Assembly: GCF_000297495.1 (NCBI RefSeq)
Contig: NZ_ALWX01000022.1
Span: forward strand, 62,001 to 126,000
Length of the DNA stretch: 64,000 nucleotides
DNA from: Janibacter hoylei PVAS-1
Lineage (GTDB): Bacteria > Actinomycetota > Actinomycetes > Actinomycetales > Dermatophilaceae
Direction of reading: 5' to 3'
The notes under the pieces were generated by a model, which was given only the letters and a program-made list of their open reading frames with translations, was not told the DNA's origin and made no database searches. The translations under genes were made by a program, and so were the position numbers. Below, piece after piece: positions 20,120 to 28,545 of this stretch; positions within the stretch are counted from its first letter, which is position 1, and every line of letters begins with the position of its first letter.

Positions 20120-22957
20120 ATGGCCACTCGTCCGTCGACCACCTCGCGCAGCACCAAGGGCGCCTCCACGCGCCCGAAGGGCAGCACCCGCCCCACCGGG
20201 CGCAAGGCTCCCGCCAAGAGTGCTGCGAAGGGGAAGACCTCCGCTTCCCGCAAGACCTCCGCGTCGGGCGGGGGCCTCCCGCTGCCCATCGCCGCGGTGC
20301 AGAAGACGTGGATGGGGGTCGCCCACGCGACCGGCTCCGGCGTGCGCCGCATCGGGCACAGCGCGAGCCAGATCGAGCCGGAGCACCGTCGTGACGGCTG
20401 GGGCTTCCTCGCCCTCGCGCTCGCCCTCGTCGTCGCCGTCCGCGAGTGGTGGGGCCTCACGGGCCTCTTCGGCGACATGGTCCACGCGGTCTTCGCCGGC
20501 ACCTTCGGTCGGGTCGCCTACGCCCTGCCGATCGTCCTGCTCGTCCTCGGCGTGCGCCTGCTGCGCTCCGAGGGGGACTCCGCCGCCGACGCGCGACTCG
20601 GCTTCGGCGCCGTCATGGGCCTCTTCGCCGCCTCCGGCCTGACGCACATCGCCAAGGACATCCCGCAGCCGCCCGACGGTGCCGGCCCGATGCGCGATGC
20701 GGGCGGGATCATGGGCTTCCTCGCCTCGGACCCGCTGGCCACCGCGGTCACCGAGTGGCCCGCGACGATCCTGCTCGTCCTCCTCGGCCTCTTCAGCCTG
20801 CTCCTGCTCACCGGTACCCCGCTGCACGAGGTGCCGCAGCGGCTGGCCTACATCCGCGCCGCCTTCACCGGCGAGGTGCCCAGCCACGTGACCGCTGCCC
20901 CGGAGGCCGCCCACGACGCCCCCAAGGCCGCCGTGAGCCGCGCCCGTCGGCGCCGCGTCATCGACCCCGCCGACGAGGAGCTGTCGGGTGAGCGTGACGG
21001 CGACACCGCCTTCGACCAGGCCGCCGTCGTGCAGCCGGTCGGCAAGGGGCGCCGCAAGAAGTCGGCCCCGGTGCCCGAGGCCGACGAGACCGTCGAGACG
21101 CCCCAGGCCGAGGCCGGGGGCCCGCGCCCCGGGGAGAAGCGCCCGACGAAGAACCCCGTCGTCGCGCCGATCAAGCCCTCCGACAAGACGGTGCTCGAGC
21201 CGCCGCCCACGACCCAGCTGCCGCAGCGGGTCGAGCAGCTGGCCCTCGCCGGCGACGTCACCTACACGCTGCCCGACAGCCAGCACCTCAAGCCCGGTGC
21301 CCCCCACAAGGAGCGCTCGGCGGCCAACGACAAGGTCGTCGAGTCGCTGACGAGCGTCCTCGACGAGTTCGGCATCGACGCCCAGGTCACCGGCTTCCAC
21401 CGCGGCCCGACGGTCACCCGCTACGTCGTCGAGCTCGGCCCGGGTGTCAAGGTCGAGCGGGTCACGGCCCTGTCCAAGAACATCGCCTACGCCGTGGCCT
21501 CGGCCGACGTGCGCATCCTCAGCCCGATCCCGGGCAAGTCGGCCATCGGCATCGAGATCCCCAATGCCGACAAGGAGATGGTCTGCCTCGGCGACGTGCT
21601 CCGCTCCGACGTCGCGCGCAACAACGAGCACCCGATGGTCATGGGTGTCGGCAAGGACGTCGAGGGCGGCTACGTCATCGCCAACCTCGCGAAGATGCCG
21701 CACATCCTCGTCGCCGGTGCCACGGGCTCCGGCAAGTCCTCCTTCGTCAACTCGATGATCACCTCGATCCTCATGCGGGCCACGCCCGACGAGGTGCGCA
21801 TGGTGCTCGTCGACCCCAAGCGGGTGGAGCTGACGGCCTACGAGGGCATCCCGCACCTCATCACGCCGATCATCACCAACGCCAAGAAGGCCGCCGAGGC
21901 CCTGCAGTGGGTCGTGCGCGAGATGGACATGCGCTACGACGACCTCGCGACCTTCGGCTACAAGCACGTCGACGACTACAACAAGGCGGTCAAGGCCGGC
22001 AAGGTCGAGCCGATCCCCGGCAGCGAGCGGGTCATCCAGCCCTACCCCTACCTCCTCGTCATCGTCGACGAGCTCGCCGACCTGATGATGGTCGCCCCGC
22101 GCGACGTCGAGGACTCGATCGTGCGCATCACCCAGCTCGCGCGCGCCGCGGGTATCCACCTCGTCCTCGCGACGCAGCGCCCGTCGGTCGACGTCGTCAC
22201 CGGTCTGATCAAGGCCAACGTGCCCTCGCGCATGGCCTTCGCCACCTCGTCGCTCGCCGACTCGCGGGTCGTGCTCGACCAGCCCGGCGCCGAAAAGCTC
22301 CTCGGCCAGGGTGACGCCCTCTTCCTGCCCATGGGCAAGTCCAAGCCGATGCGTGTGCAGGGTGCCTGGGTCACCGAGTCCGAGATCCAGGCGGTCGTCG
22401 CCCACGTCACCGGGCAGCTCAAGCCGGTCTACCGCGAGGACGTCGCCCCGGCGGAGGCGCCCAAGAAGGAGATCGACGAGGACATCGGCGACGACCTCGA
22501 CGTGCTGCTGCAGGCCACCGAGCTCGTCGTCACGACCCAGTTCGGCTCGACGTCGATGCTCCAGCGCAAGCTCCGGGTCGGCTTCGCCAAGGCCGGCCGG
22601 CTCATGGACCTGCTCGAGTCGCGCGGCGTCGTCGGCCCCTCAGAGGGCTCCAAGGCCCGTGACGTGCTCATCACCGTCGAGGACCTGCCGACGACCCTGG
22701 CCCTGATGAAGGGGGAGGAGCCGCCGGCTCCGGAGGCCTCGGCCGAGGGTGCCGACGGGGTGGAGGGCGGCGTCGACGACGAGGCCCCGCAGGCCGCGCC
22801 GGCAGGGGTCTCCACCGACACCGACGTCATCGACCTGCGCCAGGGTGCCCCAGCGGCGCAGGACCGTTACGCGAGCGACCCGATCGGCACCGAGGTCGTC
22901 GAGGAATGGACCGAGGACGACGACGAGGACGCCTGGTCCCTCACCGACCGTCGCTGA
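20120..22957 (+). CDS. ftsK: DNA translocase FtsK/SpoIIIE
   Basis: 945 residues. A basic, Ser/Thr/Lys-rich N-terminus is followed by about four membrane helices (residues 95 to 250), a charged linker, and the motor domain with Walker A GATGSGKSSFVN, Walker B LLVIVDELADLMMVA and ATQRPSVDVVTG. The C-terminal winged-helix gamma domain, which reads polar DNA sequences, is present (TSMLQRKLRVGFAKAGRLMD), then an acidic tail. It pumps chromosomal DNA through the division septum. It converges with the next gene with a 17-bp overlap of coding ends. Confidence 0.96.
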   Translation: MATRPSTTSRSTKGASTRPKGSTRPTGRKAPAKSAAKGKTSASRKTSASGGGLPLPIAAVQKTWMGVAHATGSGVRRIGHSASQIEPEHRRDGWGFLALALALVVAVREWWGLTGLFGDMVHAVFAGTFGRVAYALPIVLLVLGVRLLRSEGDSAADARLGFGAVMGLFAASGLTHIAKDIPQPPDGAGPMRDAGGIMGFLASDPLATAVTEWPATILLVLLGLFSLLLLTGTPLHEVPQRLAYIRAAFTGEVPSHVTAAPEAAHDAPKAAVSRARRRRVIDPADEELSGERDGDTAFDQAAVVQPVGKGRRKKSAPVPEADETVETPQAEAGGPRPGEKRPTKNPVVAPIKPSDKTVLEPPPTTQLPQRVEQLALAGDVTYTLPDSQHLKPGAPHKERSAANDKVVESLTSVLDEFGIDAQVTGFHRGPTVTRYVVELGPGVKVERVTALSKNIAYAVASADVRILSPIPGKSAIGIEIPNADKEMVCLGDVLRSDVARNNEHPMVMGVGKDVEGGYVIANLAKMPHILVAGATGSGKSSFVNSMITSILMRATPDEVRMVLVDPKRVELTAYEGIPHLITPIITNAKKAAEALQWVVREMDMRYDDLATFGYKHVDDYNKAVKAGKVEPIPGSERVIQPYPYLLVIVDELADLMMVAPRDVEDSIVRITQLARAAGIHLVLATQRPSVDVVTGLIKANVPSRMAFATSSLADSRVVLDQPGAEKLLGQGDALFLPMGKSKPMRVQGAWVTESEIQAVVAHVTGQLKPVYREDVAPAEAPKKEIDEDIGDDLDVLLQATELVVTTQFGSTSMLQRKLRVGFAKAGRLMDLLESRGVVGPSEGSKARDVLITVEDLPTTLALMKGEEPPAPEASAEGADGVEGGVDDEAPQAAPAGVSTDTDVIDLRQGAPAAQDRYASDPIGTEVVEEWTEDDDEDAWSLTDRR

Positions 22958-23972
22958 CCTGCTCGGGCGCCGGCGCCTCGTCGAGGGCGCCGGCGTCGAG
23001 GAGCTCGGCGCGCACGTCGCCGACGAAGTCGACGACCTGGTCGCGGCCGCGGACCGGACCGCCGGCGAGCAGGCCGTCACCGCCGAGGAGCACCGCTGCG
23101 GGGGTCCCCACGCCGAAGATGCGCGCCAGCGTGCCCTGCGGGTCGTGCAGCACCCGCCCGGACAGCGCAGGGGCCTGCTGGGTGGCCAGCTCGACGGGCT
23201 GGGCGACGACCGCCCGCACCCGCACCGGGCCCAGCCCCTCGTCCCAGCCCGGCAGCTCCTCGATGACCGGCGTGCACGGACCGCACCCCGGTGAGATGAA
23301 GAGGAGCAGCACCGCGCCCTCGGCGACGAGGGCCGTCAGCGGGATCGAGCGGCCGGCCTCGTCCTCGAGCGCCGCGTAGGGCATCGGCTGGCGGCTGTAG
23401 TCCAGCTCCTCCTCGTCGGTGGCGGCCGCTGCGGGGGCGGGGGTCGCCCCCTTCGTCCCGCCGAAGGTCACGACGACCACGGCGACGGTGACGACGACCA
23501 GCGCGAGCCAGACCCACGTCGCCGCGCTGGCCTCGGCGAGCCGCGCGAGCACGGAGGCCTCCGCTGACGCCGACCACAGCGTGAGCAGCCCGACGAGCAC
23601 GAGCAGCACGTTGCGCCACGCGGTGCGGCGGGTGACCTCGCCGAGCCCGAGCCGCCCGAAGCAGCTGCACGTCACGGGGTAGCCGAAGCCCAGCGCCCGC
23701 ACGATGACGGCGAGGTAGGCGATGAGCAGGCCGAGCGTGACCACCGCCACCCCCAGGGCGAAGGGGGCGGGCGTCACCACGAGCGCCACCGCCAGGACGA
23801 TCTCGGCCCACGGCAGGACCCGCGGTGCGGGGGAGTCGGTGAGGGCCCGGGGCAGCTGCAGCTGCGCGAAGGCGCTGCGCGTCTCCTCGGGGTGACGCAG
23901 CTTGGCGCCGCCGCTGACGCAGAGCAGGACGGCGAGCAGCAGGGGAGGGAGCAGGAGGGGTCCGGCGAGCAC
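22941..23972 (-). CDS. MauE-type membrane domain fused to a thioredoxin-like domain
   Basis: 343 residues. The first half is a four-helix DoxX/MauE-like membrane domain with the conserved YPVTCSCFGRLGLGEVT. After a fifth helix and a linker comes a thioredoxin-like domain with CGPC (LLLFISPGCGPCTPVIEELP near residues 230-250), facing the outside by topology. Such fusions are thought to pass reducing equivalents across the membrane (family inference). The GTG start at 23972 is leaderless and only 22 bases from the divergent channel gene. Confidence 0.78.
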   Translation of the reverse strand: MLAGPLLLPPLLLAVLLCVSGGAKLRHPEETRSAFAQLQLPRALTDSPAPRVLPWAEIVLAVALVVTPAPFALGVAVVTLGLLIAYLAVIVRALGFGYPVTCSCFGRLGLGEVTRRTAWRNVLLVLVGLLTLWSASAEASVLARLAEASAATWVWLALVVVTVAVVVVTFGGTKGATPAPAAAATDEEELDYSRQPMPYAALEDEAGRSIPLTALVAEGAVLLLFISPGCGPCTPVIEELPGWDEGLGPVRVRAVVAQPVELATQQAPALSGRVLHDPQGTLARIFGVGTPAAVLLGGDGLLAGGPVRGRDQVVDFVGDVRAELLDAGALDEAPAPEQVSDGR

Positions 23973-23978
23973 GTGGCG

Positions 23979-23988
23979 AGTCTAGGGT
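23979..23988. promoter_or_regulatory. Overlapping divergent -10 elements
   Basis: Leftward TAGACT (23984-23979) and rightward TAGGGT (23983-23988) share two base pairs. Each ends exactly 6 bases before the start codon it serves. One melted region may therefore fire in both directions. Confidence 0.6.
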
Positions 23989-23994
23989 TGCCCC

Positions 23995-24699
23995 ATGACG
24001 AAGGCTTGGTACGAGCTCGACAGCCGTCCGACGGGGGCCCGCTACTGGGCCGCTGTCGTGCGCAAGCAGCCCTCGGCGATCCTCGTGGGCATCCAGCTCT
24101 TCGCGATCGTGCTGCTCCCGTGGGTCGAGTCGGAGAACTGGGGCCGGGCGGTCATCACCTCGCTGTCGCTCTTCGCCGTGACCTTCGGTATCTGGGTCGT
24201 CCGCTCCACCCCGGCTCTGACCTGGCTCGCCCTGCTCATCGGCTTCCCTGCCTTCGTCCTCGAGGTGTGGTCGGTCGTCGACCGGAGCAACGTGCCGGTG
24301 ACCTTTGCGGCCCACCTGCTGCTCGCGATCTTCTACATGTACGTCGCCTACGGGCTCGTTGCGTACATGTTCGCCGACACGTGGGTGACCAAGGACGAGC
24401 TCTTCGCGGTGGGTGCGGCCTTCACCGTGCTCCTCTTCGGCTTCACCTACCTCTTCGTGGCGATCCAGACCCTCGAGCCCGGCTCCTTCGACGGGCACAC
24501 GGGCGTGGGGCAGAAGTCCTTCCTCGAGCTGTTGTACTTCTCCGCGGCCAACCTCACGAGCGTCGGCCTGTCCGACGTGACGGCCATCGAGCCGCACGCG
24601 CGGGCCGCGACGATCATCGAGCAGCTCGGTGGCGTCCTCTACGTCGCGATGGTCATCTCGCGACTCGTGGCGCTGACGGTCAGCCGGGCGCGTCACTGA
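23995..24699 (+). CDS. Ion channel-family membrane protein with atypical filter
   Basis: 234 residues, about six membrane helices plus a re-entrant pore loop near residues 178-195. The pore reads LLYFSAANLTSVGLSDVTAI, followed by the last helix (LGGVLYVAMVISRLVAL). This is the layout of a potassium-channel pore, but the filter is TSVGLSD rather than TVGYGD, so selectivity cannot be assumed. No regulatory RCK or cyclic-nucleotide domain. Divergent from the MauE-thioredoxin gene. Confidence 0.75.
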   Translation: MTKAWYELDSRPTGARYWAAVVRKQPSAILVGIQLFAIVLLPWVESENWGRAVITSLSLFAVTFGIWVVRSTPALTWLALLIGFPAFVLEVWSVVDRSNVPVTFAAHLLLAIFYMYVAYGLVAYMFADTWVTKDELFAVGAAFTVLLFGFTYLFVAIQTLEPGSFDGHTGVGQKSFLELLYFSAANLTSVGLSDVTAIEPHARAATIIEQLGGVLYVAMVISRLVALTVSRARH

Positions 24700-24715
24700 G
24701 GCGCCTGCGGGGACC

Positions 24716-24721
24716 TAGAGT
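24716..24721 (+). promoter_or_regulatory. -10 element of rimO, leaderless
   Basis: TAGAGT ends 6 bases before the ATG at 24728. Confidence 0.5.
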
Positions 24722-24727
24722 GGGGGC

Positions 24728-26134
24728 ATGTCCGTCACCACCCGTAGCGTCGCCATCGTCACCCTCGGGTGCACCCGCAACGACGTGGACTCCGAGGAGC
24801 TCGCCGGGCGGCTCTCCGCCGAGGGGTGGACCCTCGTCGACGACGCCGCGGAGGCGGACGTCGCGGTCGTCAACACCTGCGGATTCATCGAGCAGGCCAA
24901 GAAGGACTCGATCGACGCGATCCTCGAGGTGGGCGGCCTGCGCGAGCACGGTCGCACGCAAAAGGTCGTGGCCGTCGGGTGCCTCGCCGAGCGCTACGGC
25001 AAGGAGCTGGCCGACGAGCTGCCCGAGGCCGACGCGGTGCTCGGCTTCGACTCCTACACCGACATGTCGGCCCACCTGCGGGCGGTCCTCGACGGGCACG
25101 CCCCCGAGGCCCACACGCCCGGTGACCGGCGCAAGCTGCTGCCGATCTCGCCGGTCGAGCGCGATGCCGCTGAGGTGGCCCTGCCGGGGCACAACACCGC
25201 CAGCGACCTGCCGCGGACCCGCCTGGCGGACACGCCGTGGGCGCCGCTGAAGATCGCCTCGGGCTGCGACCGGCGCTGCGCCTTCTGCGCCATCCCGACC
25301 TTCCGTGGCGCCTTCGTCTCGCGTCGTCCCAACGACGTCGTGGCCGAAGGGAGGTGGCTCGCCTCCCAGGGGGTGCGTGAGCTCTTCCTCGTGAGCGAGA
25401 ACTCGACGTCCTACGGCAAGGACCTCGGCGACCTCGACCTGCTCGAGCAGCTGCTGCCGGAGCTCGTCGCCATCGAGGGCATCGAGCGGGTGCGGGTGTC
25501 CTACCTCCAGCCGGCGGAGATCCGGCCCGGGCTGCTGCGTGCGATGGCGGCGACGCCGGGCGTCGTGCCCTGGTACGACATCTCCTTCCAGCACGCGTCG
25601 GGTCCGCTGCTGCGGAGGATGCGTCGCTTCGGCGACACCGACTCCTTCCTCGAGCTCATCCGTGGCGTGCGCGAGCGCCAGCCGGAGGCCGGCATCCGCT
25701 CCAACGTCATCCTCGGCTTCCCTGGGGAGACCGAGGAGGACGTCGCCGAGCTCGAGCGCTTCCTGACCCGGGCCCGTCTCGACGTCGTCGGGGTCTTCGG
25801 CTACTCCGACGAGGACGGCACCGAGGGAGAGCTGCTCACCGACAAGGTCGACCCGGAGGTCGTCGCCGAGCGCGTGGAGCGGGTGCGCTCGCTCGTCGAG
25901 GAGCTGAGTGCCCAGCGCGCCGAGGAGCGCGTCGGCGAGGTCGTCGAGGTCCTCGTCGAGGAGATCGACGACGAGACCGGCGAGATCAGCGGGCGGGCGG
26001 CCCACCAGGGGCCCGACGTCGACGGCGTCACCCTCCTCACCGGAGCGGTCGACGGGCTGGAGGTCGGCACGATCGTCACCGCCGAGGTCATCGGGACCGA
26101 GGGCATCGACCTCGTCGGGCGGGTGTCGGCATGA
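24728..26134 (+). CDS. rimO: Ribosomal protein S12 methylthiotransferase RimO
   Basis: A 468-residue radical-SAM enzyme. The N-terminal UPF0004 domain has three cysteines ([23 protein letters not shown]). The radical-SAM cluster is [11 protein letters not shown], and a TRAM domain closes the protein. It adds a methylthio group to an aspartate of S12. The paralogue miaB lies 28 kb away in this window. The stop overlaps pgsA (ATGA), opening a rimO-pgsA-cinA operon. Confidence 0.93.
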   Translation: MSVTTRSVAIVTLGCTRNDVDSEELAGRLSAEGWTLVDDAAEADVAVVNTCGFIEQAKKDSIDAILEVGGLREHGRTQKVVAVGCLAERYGKELADELPEADAVLGFDSYTDMSAHLRAVLDGHAPEAHTPGDRRKLLPISPVERDAAEVALPGHNTASDLPRTRLADTPWAPLKIASGCDRRCAFCAIPTFRGAFVSRRPNDVVAEGRWLASQGVRELFLVSENSTSYGKDLGDLDLLEQLLPELVAIEGIERVRVSYLQPAEIRPGLLRAMAATPGVVPWYDISFQHASGPLLRRMRRFGDTDSFLELIRGVRERQPEAGIRSNVILGFPGETEEDVAELERFLTRARLDVVGVFGYSDEDGTEGELLTDKVDPEVVAERVERVRSLVEELSAQRAEERVGEVVEVLVEEIDDETGEISGRAAHQGPDVDGVTLLTGAVDGLEVGTIVTAEVIGTEGIDLVGRVSA

Positions 26135-26790
26135 CCTCCCAGCCGCAGTCGCAGGCGCCGGTGGGGCAGACGCAGGCGCCCGAGCCCAGCCCCTGGAATC
26201 TGCCCAACGCCCTGACGGTCCTGCGCATCCTGCTCGTGCCCGTCTTCGTCTGGCTCGTCCTGCGCGACGGCGGCGACGACACCGTCACCCGGTGGTGGGC
26301 CTGGGGCGTCTTCGCGATCGCGATCATCACCGACCGCATCGACGGCGACCTCGCCCGGGCCAAGGGGCTGGTGACCACCTTCGGCAAGGTCGCCGACCCG
26401 ATCGCCGACAAGGCACTGACCGGGGCGGGCTTCATCACCCTGTCGATGATCGGCGAGATCCCGTGGTGGATCGCCGTCGTCATCATCGCCCGCGAGCTCG
26501 GCATCACGCTCATGCGCTTCTGGGTCATCCGCCACGGGGTGATGCCGGCGAGCCGCGGTGGCAAGGTCAAGACCTTCTTGCAGGCCCTGGCCATCGGCCT
26601 CTTCGTCATCCCGCTGAGCAGCCTGCCCGTGGAGTGGCTGTGGCGCGGCCTGGCCTGGGCGATCCTCCTCGCGGCCCTCGTCGTGACGATCGCGACCGCG
26701 GTCGACTACGTCATGAAGGCGATGACGCTCCGCTCGACGAGCGATCGCGCCCGGATGAAGCAGGAGCGCAAGGCGGCACGTGGCCGCTAA
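26131..26790 (+). CDS. pgsA: CDP-diacylglycerol-glycerol-3-phosphate phosphatidyltransferase
   Basis: A 219-residue integral membrane enzyme making phosphatidylglycerol phosphate. The CDP-alcohol phosphatidyltransferase motif is [24 protein letters not shown], with all expected aspartates. It begins with a proline/glutamine-rich cytosolic stretch and then [15 protein letters not shown], typical of PgsA. It overlaps cinA by 11 bases. Confidence 0.93.
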   Translation: MTSQPQSQAPVGQTQAPEPSPWNLPNALTVLRILLVPVFVWLVLRDGGDDTVTRWWAWGVFAIAIITDRIDGDLARAKGLVTTFGKVADPIADKALTGAGFITLSMIGEIPWWIAVVIIARELGITLMRFWVIRHGVMPASRGGKVKTFLQALAIGLFVIPLSSLPVEWLWRGLAWAILLAALVVTIATAVDYVMKAMTLRSTSDRARMKQERKAARGR

Positions 26791-27292
26791 CGCCGCGGCA
26801 CTGCTCGACGCCCTCGCCGCGCGGGGGTGGTCGCTCGGCACCGCGGAGTCACTGACGGGTGGCCTGCTCGCCGCGACCGTCGTCGAGGTGCCCGGCGCCT
26901 CCCGGGTCTTCGCCGGCTCAGTCGTCGCCTACGACCCCGCCGTCAAGATCTCGCTGCTGGGCGTGGACCAGTCCGTGATCGAGCGCGTGGGCACCGTCGA
27001 CGAGCAGGTCGCGACCCAGATGGCGACGGGAGCCTGCCGCGCCCTGGGCGTCGACGTCGCCGTCGCGACGACGGGGGTGGCCGGTCCCGGCCCGAGCGAG
27101 GGACACCCGGCCGGCACGGTGTGGCTGGCCTGCGCCTGGCCCGAGGGAGTATCGACGCGTCGGCTGGCGTTGACCGGGGAGCGCTGCGAGGTGCGCGCGA
27201 CGGCGGTCGCTGCCGCGCTGACCTTGGTGGCCGAGGCCATCGGTCGCACGTCGACCGGCGGCGGCCCTGACCTTTCGCAGGGACTCACCTGA
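26780..27292 (+). CDS. CinA C-terminal domain protein (NMN amidohydrolase type)
   Basis: 170 residues equal to the C-terminal half of Cin[64 protein letters not shown]. This domain (PncC) deamidates nicotinamide mononucleotide. The GTG start at 26780 is within the end of pgsA, so translation is coupled. Confidence 0.9.
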   Translation: MAANAAALLDALAARGWSLGTAESLTGGLLAATVVEVPGASRVFAGSVVAYDPAVKISLLGVDQSVIERVGTVDEQVATQMATGACRALGVDVAVATTGVAGPGPSEGHPAGTVWLACAWPEGVSTRRLALTGERCEVRATAVAAALTLVAEAIGRTSTGGGPDLSQGLT

Positions 27293-27353
27293 TCGTTGTG
27301 GGTGGGGCGTTGTACCGTGGTGTCGGACGAGATGCTCGAGGAGGTGGTCCGTG

Positions 27354-27653
27354 ATGGTGTTGCTGCGTGAAGAGCTCGGCGACGTGCTGCGCGATGCCCG
27401 CCGCTCCCAGGGGCGCACCCTGCGCGACATCTCGGCCAAGGCCTCCGTCTCTCTCGGCTACCTCAGCGAGATCGAGCGCGGCGAAAAGGAAGCGAGCTCC
27501 GAGCTGATCGCCTCGATCTGCACCGCGCTCGAGGTGCCACTGTCCGCCGTCTTCACCGAGATCGCGCACCGCGCCGACCGGGCCGAGCGGGCCAGTGCCC
27601 CCTCCACCCTGCCGGTCGCCACCCGCTCCGAGGACGTCGTCTCCGCCGCCTGA
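27354..27653 (+). CDS. clgR: ClgR-type XRE transcriptional regulator
   Basis: 99 residues with one helix-turn-helix ([32 protein letters not shown]), nearly the same as the actinobacterial regulator of clp protease genes. The position after pgsA-cinA and upstream of the recA region is the normal ClgR setting. An AGGAGG lies 9 bases before this ATG; a GTG three bases earlier is an alternative start. It has its own spacer, so may have its own promoter. Confidence 0.88.
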   Translation: MVLLREELGDVLRDARRSQGRTLRDISAKASVSLGYLSEIERGEKEASSELIASICTALEVPLSAVFTEIAHRADRAERASAPSTLPVATRSEDVVSAA

Positions 27654-27678
27654 CCGGCTCTGCCGGACCTGCCGGCCC

Positions 27679-28542
27679 TCAGCGGCCAGGTCGTCGCCGG
27701 GAGCCCAGCGGGCCCTGTGGTCGCCCGTCATCGGTCGGGGCCGGCCCACCCTGGCACCCCGGGCAGGAGAAGAAGACCCGGTCCGGCCCCGTGCGACCCA
27801 GCGGCGCCACGCGGATCGTCGCGCCGCAGCGTCGGCACGGCCGCCCCGATCGCCCGTGCACCCACGAGCGGTGGTCGGCACGCAGCACGCCGGTCGCCGA
27901 CTGGACGGCGTGGTCCTTGCCCCGGTCCATCAGCTCGTGCACGCGAGCGACGAGCGCGGAGATCTCGTCGCCGGTGAGGTCGCGGGCCGGACGCCACGGG
28001 TGCAACCGCTGGGCGAAGAGCGCCTCGCTCGCCCAAAATGTCCCCACCCCGGCGAGCACCCGCTGATCGAGCAGCGCCGCGGCGATCGTGACATCCGGGG
28101 GACACTCGCTGATCCGCAGCACGACGAGGTCGGGGTCCCAGTCCTCGCCGAGGACGTCGGGGCCCAGGTGCCCGACGAGCCGGTGCTCGTCGCGACGTGG
28201 CACGACGTCGACCTCACCCAGCCGCAGACCCAGCGTCGTCCACGCATCGGTGCCGATCGCCGCCCGCAGGTCGGTCCGGCGCAGCGCGCGTCGCGCCGCC
28301 TCGGACCCGGCGGCCTCGACCCGCCACGAGCCCTCCATCCGCAGGTGGGTGTGCAGCGTCCATCCGGAGTCGAAGCGGTGGAGGAGGTGCTTGCCGCGGG
28401 GCACGACCTCGTCGACGACCGCGCCCGTGAGGCGCCCTTCGTCCACCTCACCCCACCGGATGTCGACGAGTGTCGCGGGGGCTCCCGCCAGGGCGGCGTG
28501 CAGCCGTCGCGCCGTCCGCCAGACGGTGTCGCCCTCGGGCAC
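27679..28542 (-). CDS. nei: Endonuclease VIII-like DNA glycosylase (Fpg/Nei family)
   Basis: 287 residues. After initiator removal the family's catalytic N-terminal proline would be exposed (VPEGDTVWRTARRLHAAL). It has KHLLHRFDSGWTLHTHLRMEGSW, a helix-two-turn-helix (LAGVGTFWASEALF) and a four-cysteine zinc finger (CRRCG...CPGC) near residues 237-265. It removes oxidised pyrimidines and nicks the abasic site. The GTG start overlaps the lhr end region, and both point leftward, suggesting a repair operon. Confidence 0.9.
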   Translation of the reverse strand: MPEGDTVWRTARRLHAALAGAPATLVDIRWGEVDEGRLTGAVVDEVVPRGKHLLHRFDSGWTLHTHLRMEGSWRVEAAGSEAARRALRRTDLRAAIGTDAWTTLGLRLGEVDVVPRRDEHRLVGHLGPDVLGEDWDPDLVVLRISECPPDVTIAAALLDQRVLAGVGTFWASEALFAQRLHPWRPARDLTGDEISALVARVHELMDRGKDHAVQSATGVLRADHRSWVHGRSGRPCRRCGATIRVAPLGRTGPDRVFFSCPGCQGGPAPTDDGRPQGPLGSRRRPGR

Positions 28543-28545
28543 CGG

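Noticed and set aside
27930-28545. Lhr reading frame continuing through the whole nei gene
   Set aside because: nei is complete with all its motifs in another frame; a missing base near the lhr end explains the run-on.
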